A DNA stretch of 64,000 bases from CAWBYL01 sp963793025 (GTDB taxonomy: Bacteria; Actinomycetota; Acidimicrobiia; Acidimicrobiales; Acidimicrobilacustridaceae), in NCBI GenBank assembly GCA_963793025.1, contig CAWBYL010000001.1, positions 62,001 through 126,000 on the forward strand, given 5' to 3'. The notes below the pieces were generated by a model, which ran no database searches, had not been told where the DNA came from, and worked only from the letters and a program-made list of their open reading frames with translations. Both the position numbers and the translations under genes were made by a program. Shown one piece after another: positions 51,075 to 59,825 of this stretch (the stretch's first letter is position 1; every line of letters starts with the position of its first letter).

Positions 51075-52202
51075 TCAGGCGTCGTCGCCGAGTAGGGAGC
51101 TGAGGCGCTCGGTGGTGTCGATCCACTCCTCCACCATCTCGAGCACCAGGTCACGGCTCGGTCGCACCTTGTTCATCCGCCCCACGATCTGGCCGACCGG
51201 GTAGCCGATGAGCTCCTTGGTGTGCGAGCGCATGGTACGACGCCCGGCTTCCTGGTGGAGGATGCCCTGCAGCGGCATGGGCAGCGTGCCCGGCGATTCG
51301 GGCCCCTCCCACGCCTCGGTCCACGCGGTCCGCAGCTGGCGGGCGGGCTTGCCGGTCATGGCCCGGGAACGCACGGTGTCGCGCGACGTGGCCGCCAGCA
51401 TGTTCTCCAGGGCCTCGGGCGACGTGTCGGCCTCGGCCGTGGTGAGCCACATCGAGCCGGTCCACACGCCCTGGGCGCCGAGGGCCAGGGCGGCAGCCAT
51501 CTGGCGGCCGGTGGCGATGCCGCCGGCGGCCAGCACGGGGATGTCAGGGCCGACGGCGTCGACGACTTCGGGCACCAGCACCATGGTGGAGATCTCACCG
51601 CAGTGACCGCCGGCCTCGGTGCCCTGGGCGACGATGACGTCGACGCCGATGCCCACCTGACGCTCGGCGTGCACCTTCGACCCGGCCAGGCCGCCGACGA
51701 GGATCCCGGCCTCGTGGGCCCGATCGACCACGTACTGCGGGGGCGGTCCGAGGGCGTTCACGATCATCTTGACGCCGTCGTGGGCCAGGCACACCTCGAC
51801 CTGGTTGGGGCCCATCTCGTCCACCCCCAGACCGGCCGCCGCCACCGGTGCCCCTTCCAGCTCGGGCGGCAGCGGCGCCACGTCGTAGCGGTCGAGGAGC
51901 TGCTCGACGAAGTCCCGGTGCTCCTGGGGGATCATGGCGTCGAGGGAGGCGAAGGAGGCGTCGTCACCCCCGCCCTTGCCCACGTAGTTCACGGGCATGG
52001 CGAAATCGACGCCGTAGGGCTTGCCGTTCACGTGCTCGTCGATCCAGTTGAGCTCGATCTCGAGGCGTTCGGGCCCGAAGGCCAGTGCACCGAGCACGCC
52101 GAAGCCTCCGGCGTTGGTGACGGCGGCGACGACGTCGCGGCAGTGCGAGAAGGCGAAGATCGGGAACTCGATTCCCAGCTTCTCGGTGATCGGTGTGCTC
52201 AT
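51075..52202 (-). CDS. Nitronate monooxygenase-like FMN enzyme
   Basis: FMN-dependent TIM-barrel protein of the 2-nitropropane dioxygenase family, 375 residues. EFPIFAFSHCRDVVAAVTNAGGFGVLGAL, VIVAQGTEAGGHCGE and LAAGGIATGRQMAAALALGAQGVWTGS give the FMN site. Many actinobacterial members sit in steroid or lipid pathways and are not true nitronate oxidases. First gene of a probable two-gene operon with the P450. Confidence 0.9.
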   Translation of the reverse strand: MSTPITEKLGIEFPIFAFSHCRDVVAAVTNAGGFGVLGALAFGPERLEIELNWIDEHVNGKPYGVDFAMPVNYVGKGGGDDASFASLDAMIPQEHRDFVEQLLDRYDVAPLPPELEGAPVAAAGLGVDEMGPNQVEVCLAHDGVKMIVNALGPPPQYVVDRAHEAGILVGGLAGSKVHAERQVGIGVDVIVAQGTEAGGHCGEISTMVLVPEVVDAVGPDIPVLAAGGIATGRQMAAALALGAQGVWTGSMWLTTAEADTSPEALENMLAATSRDTVRSRAMTGKPARQLRTAWTEAWEGPESPGTLPMPLQGILHQEAGRRTMRSHTKELIGYPVGQIVGRMNKVRPSRDLVLEMVEEWIDTTERLSSLLGDDA

Positions 52203-52261
52203 GGCGGCCCCCCGGGCTGGCGGCGGACCACGATCGGCCCGCGACGTGAAACACGGACAAC

Positions 52262-52282
52262 ACGTGATACACAAGATCACGT
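52262..52282. promoter_or_regulatory. ACGTGAT-N7-ATCACGT operator-like inverted repeat
   Basis: Perfect 7-bp arms with a 7-bp spacer, 60 bp upstream of the nitronate-monooxygenase-like start and in a locally AT-richer stretch. The form is that of a TetR-type operator. No regulator gene is adjacent. Confidence 0.5.
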
Positions 52283-52414
52283 ACCGTCGCACTACTGTAG
52301 CACGTCGGTATCCCGAGGGGCGGGGGCGACACCGCACCGAGCCGAGAGGCACTCGGCGCCGTAGTACGTTTCCGCCCATTCCTCGGGCCGGCGGTCCCGT
52401 GAGGGGACGGTCGG

Positions 52415-54409
52415 GTGACAACAGTCGAGACCACAACGCGAGAGGCGGCACCGCCCAGCGCCGCTGCCCCACGGCTCGGCCACGTCGCCGCCCTCGACGG
52501 CCTGCGCGGCCTCGCCGTCGCCCTCGTCGTCGTCTACCACTTCGCCCCCGACGTCCTGCCCGCCGGGTTCATCGGCGTGGACGTGTTCTTCGTCCTCTCG
52601 GGCTTCCTCATCACCTCGCTGGCCCTCGGTGAGCACCACGACAGCGCCACGGTGTCTCCGAGGGCGTTCTACGCCCGCCGGGCTCGGCGACTCCTGCCGG
52701 CGGCGGTCACCGCCGTCGTCGTCACCGTCGCCCTCGCCATGGTCGTGCAGCCCGATTCGGCCCGTCCGGCCACCCGGGGCCAGGGCATCGCCTCGTTGCT
52801 CTACGTCGCCAACTGGTGGTCGATCGGCCAGAACGACAGCTACCAGGCCACCTTCGGCAGCGAGTCACCGCTCAGCCACTTCTGGTCGCTGGCGGTGGAG
52901 GAGCAGTTCTACCTGCTCTTCCCCCTCGCCCTCATCGCCCTCGTGGTCATGGTGCGCCGGCGGTCGGGCAGCACCCGGGTGCTGGCCCTGTCGGTGCTCG
53001 CGGTGTCGGTCGTCGGCGCGGTGCTCTCGGCCGGCCTCATGGCCGCCCTCCATGACCCCACCGCCGACCCGTCCCGGGTGTACCTGGGCACCGACACCCG
53101 CCTCCAGGCGCCACTGCTCGGCGTGGCCGGCGCCTGTGTCTGGTGGCTGTGGGCCGATCGGGTCCGGCGCGCTCCACGCGCCCTCGTCGTCGTGGCGGTG
53201 GGCGCCCTCGCCTTCCTGGGCGTCGTGGCCGGCACCGCAGGCTTTCGCGACGGCTGGCTGTACCACTATGGATTCTTCGCCGTCGCCGCCACCACGCTGC
53301 TCGTGGTCCTGGCCGTGTGCGCCAGCGCGTCGGTGGTCACCCGGATCTTCGAGCACCGGTGGCTGTGCGTGCTCGGTCTGGCGTCGTACAGCATCTACCT
53401 CTGGCACTGGCCCGTCCGGGTCTTCGTCACCGCTGACACGACCCCGCTCGACGGTCCGGCGCTGTTCGTCGTGCGACTGGCCCTGACCGCGGGCGCGGCG
53501 GCGCTGTCCTACGTCGTCATCGAGCAGCCCTTCCGGCGGAGCCACCGCCCCGCCCGCGTGGCCCTCCTCTGGGCCGGCGGGTTGGCTCTCGGCGTGCTCG
53601 CGGTGTGGGTGATCGCCCGCCCGGTGCCGGCTCCGGCGACCGAGTTCTCCTCATCCACCGCGCCCACCACCCCGGCCGTCGTCACCCCGACCGACCCGCC
53701 GCTGCGGGTGCTGTGGTTCGGCGACTCGGTGGCCTGGTCCCTCGGCGGGGGCCACGTCGACTTCCCCCAGCCGGTGGGCTACGACTCCCCCTTCGATCCC
53801 GCCCGCATGGTCATCTGGAACAAGGCGGACTACAGCTGTCCGCTGGTGCCCAACCCCCAACGCTCCTTCGGCATCGTCAGGCAGAAGACGGGCTGGTGCG
53901 TGGAGCGCGACACGACCTGGCCGGCGCTCATGGCCGAGTTCTCCCCCGACGTCGTGTCCTGGTCGGCGTCCATGTTCGACACCGTCGACTACCTGGTGGA
54001 CGACCAGTGGGTCACCTTCGGCTCGCCCGCGTGGGACGCGGTGTACACCGACAACATGGACCAGGCCCGCCTGGTGGCCACCGCCGGTGGCGCCACCTTC
54101 GTGCTGCTCGGGCAGGCCGACCCCATCGCCAACCCCGACGAGCACGACCAGGAGTCGCTCCTGCCCGCCAACCTGTGGCGCTACGGCCACCTGCGGGACC
54201 TCCAACGCCGGTTCGCCGCCGCTCACCCCACCGATACCCGCTTCATCGATCTCCAGCCCATCGTGTGCCCCGACGAGGTCTGCGCCGCCATGACCCTCGA
54301 CGCCCCCGGCGGACGGGTCGACGGCATCCACTTCTCCTTCCAGTCGGCCCAGGCCGTCGCCCCACCGATCGAGGACGCCTTCCTGGCCGCGGTCGACCGT
54401 TCGGGCTGA
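52415..54409 (+). CDS. OafA/YrhL-type O-acyltransferase with C-terminal SGNH domain
   Basis: Membrane acyltransferase that O-acylates cell-surface sugars, 664 residues. Residues about 20-390 are acyltransferase-3 (LDGLRGLAVALVVVYHFAP, GVDVFFVLSGFLIT, HFWSLAVEEQFYLLFP, YSIYLWHWPV) with about ten helices. Residues about 430-664 are an extracytoplasmic SGNH-like part (VLWFGDSVAWSLG, DGIHFSF). This fusion is a known architecture. GTG start at 52415. Confidence 0.92.
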   Translation: MTTVETTTREAAPPSAAAPRLGHVAALDGLRGLAVALVVVYHFAPDVLPAGFIGVDVFFVLSGFLITSLALGEHHDSATVSPRAFYARRARRLLPAAVTAVVVTVALAMVVQPDSARPATRGQGIASLLYVANWWSIGQNDSYQATFGSESPLSHFWSLAVEEQFYLLFPLALIALVVMVRRRSGSTRVLALSVLAVSVVGAVLSAGLMAALHDPTADPSRVYLGTDTRLQAPLLGVAGACVWWLWADRVRRAPRALVVVAVGALAFLGVVAGTAGFRDGWLYHYGFFAVAATTLLVVLAVCASASVVTRIFEHRWLCVLGLASYSIYLWHWPVRVFVTADTTPLDGPALFVVRLALTAGAAALSYVVIEQPFRRSHRPARVALLWAGGLALGVLAVWVIARPVPAPATEFSSSTAPTTPAVVTPTDPPLRVLWFGDSVAWSLGGGHVDFPQPVGYDSPFDPARMVIWNKADYSCPLVPNPQRSFGIVRQKTGWCVERDTTWPALMAEFSPDVVSWSASMFDTVDYLVDDQWVTFGSPAWDAVYTDNMDQARLVATAGGATFVLLGQADPIANPDEHDQESLLPANLWRYGHLRDLQRRFAAAHPTDTRFIDLQPIVCPDEVCAAMTLDAPGGRVDGIHFSFQSAQAVAPPIEDAFLAAVDRSG

Positions 54410-54505
54410 GCGCACCGGTATCGACAGCCCCGGTGTGGCGGCTGACACCTGCCGACCTAGATTGACCCCGCCAGACACCGTGACCGGACGAAGCGAGGGG
54501 AATCG

Positions 54506-55654
54506 ATGAGGACCAGGGCCGCCGTGCTGTACGCCCCGCACACCGAGTACGTCGTCGAGGAGATCGAGCTCGATCCGCCCAAGGCCGACGAGGTGCTGGT
54601 GAAGTTCGTGGCCAGCGGCATGTGCCACTCCGACGAGCACATGGTCACCGGCGACATGGCCATGGATCCCGCCATCCTCGAGATGCTCGGTTGGAAGCAG
54701 TATCCGATCGTCATGGGCCACGAAGGCGGCGGCGTGGTCGTGGAGGTCGGTCCCGGGGTCACCCGCCTGGCCGTGGGCGACCACGTCGTCACCTCCTTCG
54801 TGCCCTCGTGCGGTCACTGCCCGTCGTGCGCCAGCGGGCACCAGAACCTGTGCGACAACGGGGCCCATCTCCTGTCGGGCCACCAGGCCGACGGCACCTC
54901 CCGGCACCACACCCTCGACGGTGAGGACATCGCCACCATGTCGTGTCTCGGCACCTTCGCCGAGCACTCGGTGCTGCACGTCGACTCGCTGGTGAAGATC
55001 GAGCCCGACCTCCCCCTGGAGAAGGCCTGCCTGGTCGCCTGCGGTGTCACCACGGGCTGGGGGTCGGCCACCTATGCGGCCGACGTCGCCCCCGGGGAGA
55101 CGGTCGTCGTCATCGGCACCGGCGGCGTGGGCATGAACGCCGTCCAGGGCGCCCACATGGCCGGCGCCCGGTTCGTGATCGCCCTCGACCCGGTGGAGTT
55201 CAAGCGGGAGCAGGCCCAGCAGTTCGGCGCCACCCACGCGGTGGGCACCGTCGAGGAGTGCCAGGCCCTGCTCGCCGAGCTCACCTGGGGCCGCAACGCC
55301 GAGAAGGTCATCGTCACGGTCGGCGAGGGCAAGGGAGCCGACGTCGGCACCTACATGGGCATGGTGTCCAAGGGCGGCAAGCTCGTGTTCACCTCGGTGG
55401 CCGACATGGCCGCCAACGACGTGACCCTGAACCTGTTCGACCTGGCCATGCAGCAGAAGTCGCTGGTGGGCACGATCTTCGGCAGCGCCAACCCCCGCTA
55501 CGACATCCCCCGCCTGCTCGGGATGTACCGCAGCGGGCAGCTCAAGCTCGACGAGCTCATCACCCGCACCTACAGCCTGGACGAGATCAACCAGGGCTAC
55601 CAGGACATGCGGGACGGCAAGAACATCCGCGGCGTCATCGTGTACGGAGACTGA
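54506..55654 (+). CDS. NDMA-dependent-type zinc alcohol dehydrogenase
   Basis: Medium-chain dehydrogenase, 382 residues. Catalytic zinc ligands are in SGMCHSDEHM and MGHEGGG; structural zinc cysteines are CGHCPSCASGHQNLC. The coenzyme motif is VVVIGTGGVGMNAVQGA. Length and motifs fit the actinobacterial class that keeps NAD(H) bound and uses NDMA as artificial acceptor. First gene of an operon with the SnoaL-like gene 1 bp downstream. Confidence 0.92.
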   Translation: MRTRAAVLYAPHTEYVVEEIELDPPKADEVLVKFVASGMCHSDEHMVTGDMAMDPAILEMLGWKQYPIVMGHEGGGVVVEVGPGVTRLAVGDHVVTSFVPSCGHCPSCASGHQNLCDNGAHLLSGHQADGTSRHHTLDGEDIATMSCLGTFAEHSVLHVDSLVKIEPDLPLEKACLVACGVTTGWGSATYAADVAPGETVVVIGTGGVGMNAVQGAHMAGARFVIALDPVEFKREQAQQFGATHAVGTVEECQALLAELTWGRNAEKVIVTVGEGKGADVGTYMGMVSKGGKLVFTSVADMAANDVTLNLFDLAMQQKSLVGTIFGSANPRYDIPRLLGMYRSGQLKLDELITRTYSLDEINQGYQDMRDGKNIRGVIVYGD

Positions 55655-55655
55655 C

Positions 55656-56036
55656 ATGGCTGATCGACAGACCCTCGTCGCCGTGTGCGACCGCTACGTC
55701 GAGCTGGTCTCGGCCGGCGACACCGACGGCATCCTCGAGCTGTTCGCCGACGACTGCTGGATCGAGGACCCCATCGGGTCCGAGCTCAAGCGGGGCAAGG
55801 ACGCCCTCCGGGAGTTCTACGCCGGCATCGCCCAGCTCGACGTGAACCCGGTGATGACCCGCATGGGACCGGCGACCGTGGTCGGCAACGAAGCAGCCTT
55901 CCAGTTCCGGATCGACATCGACCTGGGGGAGGCCAAGATCGCCATGACCAGCACCGACGCCATGACCTTCGACGAGGACGGCAAGATCCTCACCATGCGG
56001 GCCTACGCCGACGGCGAGGCCAACCCCGACGCCTGA
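55656..56036 (+). CDS. SnoaL-like / ketosteroid-isomerase-fold protein
   Basis: 126 residues of the NTF2-like fold. RYVELVSAGDTDGILELFADDCWIEDPIG gives a conserved Tyr and Asp pair typical of ketosteroid isomerase relatives, and TSTDAMTFDEDGKI supplies a later acidic site. One base separates it from the alcohol dehydrogenase stop, with CGGAG as ribosome site. Isomerase activity is plausible but not certain. Confidence 0.85.
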   Translation: MADRQTLVAVCDRYVELVSAGDTDGILELFADDCWIEDPIGSELKRGKDALREFYAGIAQLDVNPVMTRMGPATVVGNEAAFQFRIDIDLGEAKIAMTSTDAMTFDEDGKILTMRAYADGEANPDA

Positions 56037-56114
56037 CCGAGCCCTGGTCCGCCCCCGGGTAGGTTTCGGCGGGATCACACATCGCGGGCGCCAGCCCGAG
56101 GGGGGACAGCAGCC

Positions 56115-56864
56115 GTGTTCGAGCTGAACGACAAGGTGGCACTGGTGACCGGTGCCGGGCAGAACGTGGGGGCCGGCATCGCCCGCGCCCTCGCCGCCCA
56201 GGGGGCGGCGGTGGCCGTCAACGACGTCCGCCCGGAGCGGGCCGCCGAGACGGTGGCCGCCATCGTCGATGCCGGCGGTCGCGCCGTGGTGGCCGGGTTC
56301 GACGTCACCGACTACGACGAGGTGGTCGCCGGCATGGCCGACGCGGTGGCCGCTCTCGGGCCGATCGACATCCTGGTGAACAACGCGGGCAACGGCGGAG
56401 CCGAGGGCATGAAGCCCACCCAGTTCCGCGAGTCGGAGCCGGCCTCGTGGCGCGGTCCCATCGACGTGAACCTCTACGGCGTCATGAACTGCAGCCGCGT
56501 GGTGATCAACCCGATGTGCGAGCGGGGATGGGGTCGCATCGTCACCATCGCCTCCGGGGCCGGCGTGGTGGGGCTCAACATCGGCGTGTCGCCCTACGGC
56601 GGCGGCAAGGGCGGGTCGATCGGCTTCATGCGCCACCTGGCCGTCGAGAACGCCCGCTCCGGGGTCACGGCCAACACCATCGCCCTGGGCCTGATGGGGA
56701 TGCCTGATCCCAAGGTCACCGCCGCACTGGCCCGCCAGATCCCGGTGGGCCGCACCGGTACCCCCGACGACGTGGGGGCCGCCGTCGTCTACCTGGCGTC
56801 GCCGGAGGCCGAGTGGGTCACGGGCCAGACCGTCCACGTCAACGGCGGATCCGTCACCAGCTGA
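56115..56864 (+). CDS. Short-chain dehydrogenase/reductase
   Basis: 249 residues. VTGAGQNVGAGIARALA is the coenzyme site, ILVNNAG follows, TIASGAG carries the catalytic serine, and YGGGKGG supplies Tyr and Lys. Closing YLASPEAEWVTGQTVHVNGG. GTG start at 56115. The preceding alcohol dehydrogenase and SnoaL genes suggest an oxidation pathway of alcohols or steroid-like substrates (inference). Confidence 0.91.
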   Translation: MFELNDKVALVTGAGQNVGAGIARALAAQGAAVAVNDVRPERAAETVAAIVDAGGRAVVAGFDVTDYDEVVAGMADAVAALGPIDILVNNAGNGGAEGMKPTQFRESEPASWRGPIDVNLYGVMNCSRVVINPMCERGWGRIVTIASGAGVVGLNIGVSPYGGGKGGSIGFMRHLAVENARSGVTANTIALGLMGMPDPKVTAALARQIPVGRTGTPDDVGAAVVYLASPEAEWVTGQTVHVNGGSVTS

Positions 56865-56919
56865 CCACCAGTTGACCATCGGCCGAGCCCGGGTCGGGGA
56901 CGGCTCGGCGGGCCCGGCG

Positions 56920-58551
56920 TCAGAGGCGGCGCAACCAGCCCTCGGCCGCGGCCAGGCGCCGCTCCAGCTGCTCGACGGTGGCCTCCGAGATCCGCTTCAC
57001 CCCGGACTGGCGGTTCAGCTCGCCGTTCACCTGGGCGTGGGTCAGCCCGGTGAGACGCACCAGGTCGCGGGCCCAGTCGGCGTTCTCGGATCGCAGGTGG
57101 GCCTTGTGCTCACGGCGGGTGCGGTGGTGGTGCGGACCCGAGCCTCCGCCGGCACCGGGCCGCGGGGGCGGGGTGAGGGTGATGGTCAGCTCGTCGTCGG
57201 GCTCGTCGTCGAAGGCGACCTCACCGTCGAACTCCTCGCTCACCCACTCGGGCTGGTGGGGGTCGCCCAGGGCCACCGCCGACAGCACCGAGAACAGCGA
57301 CAGCTGTTCCTCGGTCCCCTCTGAGACGGGCAGGGCGTCGAGATCATCGTCCGCGCCGCGCTCGTCGTCGTCCCGGCGACGGAGGCTGTGGCGGCGCTGG
57401 TCGGCGATCTGAGCGGCGTAGTGACGCAGACGGGGGTCGTCGGGGATGAAGAAGAAGGCCTTCTGGCTCCGAAGGCCACGCGTCCATCGGACGAGGCGGC
57501 CGGTCGCCTGGCGGAAGAAGAGCTCGGTGACCGTGTTGGTGGCGAAGACCCCCACCCGCAGCCGGGGGATGTCGACTCCCTCCGACACCATGCGCACCGC
57601 CACGATCCAGGGTTGGTCGCCCTCGGCGAAGTGCTCGATGCGGGCCGACGCCGTGGGGTCGTCGCTGATGACCAGGGTGGCGTTCACGCCGTGGCGACGG
57701 CGCAGCAGCTCGACGATGCCCCGGGCGTGGTCCTGGTCCATGGCGATGACCAGGCCCCCGGCGTGGGGCTGCACGGTCCGGATGGCGGTGAGCTGGGCGT
57801 GGGCCTGGTCGAGCACGGCCGGCAGCCACTCTCCCGTCACCGACAGGGCGGTGCGCAGGCGCTGGCCCGAGCGGGCGTGGTCCAGGGCGTCGTCGAAGGT
57901 GTGGGCGTACTCGGTGCCGTCGGGGCCCACCCACTCCATGTGGCCGTCGATGCGGGGGAAGTACACCGGGCGCACCACCCCGCCGTCGATCAGAGCGTCG
58001 CCGTAGCCGTACTCGTAGTCGGCGTGGGCCTCCCCGAAGTCGTCGTAGGGAACGAAGGGGATGGCCGCAGTGTCCGACCGGAACGGCGTGCCGGAGATGG
58101 CCAGGCGCCGGGCCGCCTCCTCGAAGGCCACCCGCACCCCCTCGCCCCACGCCCGCTCGTCTCCGGCGTGGTGCAACTCGTCGAACACGACGAAGGACCC
58201 GCGGGCCACGCTGCGCAGTGCCCGCGGCTGCATGGCCACCTGCTGGTAGGTCACGACCACTCCGTGCATGTCGCCGGGCAGGTCGCCGTCGCGCGACGAC
58301 CAGTCGGATTCGAGGTGGAGGTCGAAGCGGCTGGCGGCCCGCGCCCATTGATGCTTGAGGTGCTGGGTGGGGGCCACCACCACGACCCGTCGCTGTGGGT
58401 TCCGGACCAGGTCCTGTACGGCGGCGGTGAGGGCGAAGGTCGTCTTGCCCGCCCCCGGGGTCGCCACGGCCAGGAAGTCGGCGCGCTCCGACGAGGAGAA
58501 ACGCTCGAGGGCCGCTTTCTGCCAGGGCCGGAGGCGAACGGATCGCGTCAT
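56920..58551 (-). CDS. SF2 DEAD/DEAH-box helicase (XPB/RAD25-like)
   Basis: 543 residues. Motif I VATPGAGKTTFAL, motif Ia VVVVAPTQHLKHQW, DExH box VVFDELHHAGD, motif III LAISGTPFRSD, and motif VI FRQATGRLVRW are all present. The C-terminal 130 residues are acidic then basic and appear specific to this group. Such single-chain helicases act in repair or R-loop removal, but the role here is unknown. Confidence 0.9.
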   Translation of the reverse strand: MTRSVRLRPWQKAALERFSSSERADFLAVATPGAGKTTFALTAAVQDLVRNPQRRVVVVAPTQHLKHQWARAASRFDLHLESDWSSRDGDLPGDMHGVVVTYQQVAMQPRALRSVARGSFVVFDELHHAGDERAWGEGVRVAFEEAARRLAISGTPFRSDTAAIPFVPYDDFGEAHADYEYGYGDALIDGGVVRPVYFPRIDGHMEWVGPDGTEYAHTFDDALDHARSGQRLRTALSVTGEWLPAVLDQAHAQLTAIRTVQPHAGGLVIAMDQDHARGIVELLRRRHGVNATLVISDDPTASARIEHFAEGDQPWIVAVRMVSEGVDIPRLRVGVFATNTVTELFFRQATGRLVRWTRGLRSQKAFFFIPDDPRLRHYAAQIADQRRHSLRRRDDDERGADDDLDALPVSEGTEEQLSLFSVLSAVALGDPHQPEWVSEEFDGEVAFDDEPDDELTITLTPPPRPGAGGGSGPHHHRTRREHKAHLRSENADWARDLVRLTGLTHAQVNGELNRQSGVKRISEATVEQLERRLAAAEGWLRRL

Positions 58552-58621
58552 CGCAAGAGGGGGTGGACGTCAGAGCCTAGACGCCTCCCGAGGCCCCTCC
58601 GACCGCCGCCGGCGGCCGGGA

Positions 58622-59425
58622 TCAGGTGACGACGACGGTGGTGCCGACGGGAGCCAGACCGGCGGACCACAGCCAGTCGATGGCCGGGTCGGGCACCCGC
58701 ACGCACCCGTGGCTGGCCGGGCCGGCGATCACCGGCGGACCACCGTGCACGGCGACGCCACCCACGAAGTACTTCGGACGGTAGAGCGCCCCGTTGGGTC
58801 CGGGATCCCAGCCGTTCACCTGTCGGAAGATGGTGAAGGTCCCCGGTGGGGTGGGCGTGGACGCCTTCCCGGTGGTGGCATCCACGGCCACGGCCCCGCC
58901 GTGGCCGTCGACGACCACGAGGACCTGCTGGTCGAGGCTCACCTCGAGGTGGGCGTCGAGGCCCTGAGTCGGCGCGACCTTGGCCGCCCCGGAGAGGGCG
59001 GCCACGGTGGCGGGTCCGGCCACGCCGTCACGGGCCAGCCCGCTGCGCTTCTGGAACGCCATCACCGCGTGGCTCGTGCCGGAGTCGTAGGTGCCGTTGA
59101 CCGCGGGCAGGAAGTAGCCGAGGTCGTAGAGGCGCTGCTGGAGGGCCAGGACCTGCTCGCCGGTGTCGCCGGGGGCGGTCCCGGCCGTCGGCCCCCCTCC
59201 GGGGACGAGGGGCGGAGCCGTGGACGGCGGTGTGGTCGGCGGCGTCGTGGTGGTCGACGTCGTCGTGGTGGGGGCCGTCGTGGTGGTGATCTGCACCGGC
59301 GATCCGGCGCGTCGCGTCGGTTCGGTGCCACAGGCCACGACGCCACCGAGCACCAACGCCGCCACTCCTGCCACCAGCGCGACCAGGGCCCTACGGTTGG
59401 TGGTCGGAGAAGTACGGACAGTCAT
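58622..59425 (-). CDS. L,D-transpeptidase with peptidoglycan-binding domain
   Basis: 267 residues. A signal peptide (about residues 1-32, ending GGVVAC, a possible lipobox) is followed by a Thr/Pro-rich linker, a PG_binding_1 domain (QVLALQQRLYDLGYFL, VMAFQKRSGL) and the YkuD domain with its active site ASHGCVRVPD. It would form 3-3 cross-links in the cell wall. The ATG at 59425 gives a complete signal peptide. Confidence 0.93.
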   Translation of the reverse strand: MTVRTSPTTNRRALVALVAGVAALVLGGVVACGTEPTRRAGSPVQITTTTAPTTTTSTTTTPPTTPPSTAPPLVPGGGPTAGTAPGDTGEQVLALQQRLYDLGYFLPAVNGTYDSGTSHAVMAFQKRSGLARDGVAGPATVAALSGAAKVAPTQGLDAHLEVSLDQQVLVVVDGHGGAVAVDATTGKASTPTPPGTFTIFRQVNGWDPGPNGALYRPKYFVGGVAVHGGPPVIAGPASHGCVRVPDPAIDWLWSAGLAPVGTTVVVT

Positions 59426-59479
59426 GGGGAGGGAAAGTCTCGCAGAGATCGGGGCCGGCCCGCCTGACGGCTCGGGCTC

Positions 59480-59773
59480 GTGGGGACGTACCGTACGGAG
59501 GTGGACGCCCCGACGACAACGCCGCCGGTGACCGGGCCTGCCGCCGCCACCCTGACGACGGCCGACGCCGGGGTGACCGTGGCGCCGACCACGCTGGTGG
59601 GCCCCAACGGCACCGCGCCCAACATGGGCTTCGTGCAGCCCGCGCCCAAGCCGGTGGACGACTCCTCGCCGGGCCGGGCCGCCGGCCTCCCCCTCGCCAT
59701 CGGCGCCCTCGTGGTCCTGGTCGTCTTCCTGGTCATCGTGCTGCGAGCCGTCCGGGCCCGACGACAGACCTGA
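59480..59773 (+). CDS. Small membrane-anchored protein
   Basis: 97 residues if GTG 59480 is used; a GTG at 59501 is also possible. Thr/Pro/Ala-rich outer part, then one membrane helix (LPLAIGALVVLVVFLVIVL) and a short basic tail RAVRARRQT. Divergent from the L,D-transpeptidase gene by 54 bp. Function unknown. Confidence 0.6.
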   Translation: MGTYRTEVDAPTTTPPVTGPAAATLTTADAGVTVAPTTLVGPNGTAPNMGFVQPAPKPVDDSSPGRAAGLPLAIGALVVLVVFLVIVLRAVRARRQT

Positions 59774-59825
59774 CGACGTACCTGACGACGGACCTGACGA
59801 GGGCAGGCGGCGGGCCCCGGCGACC

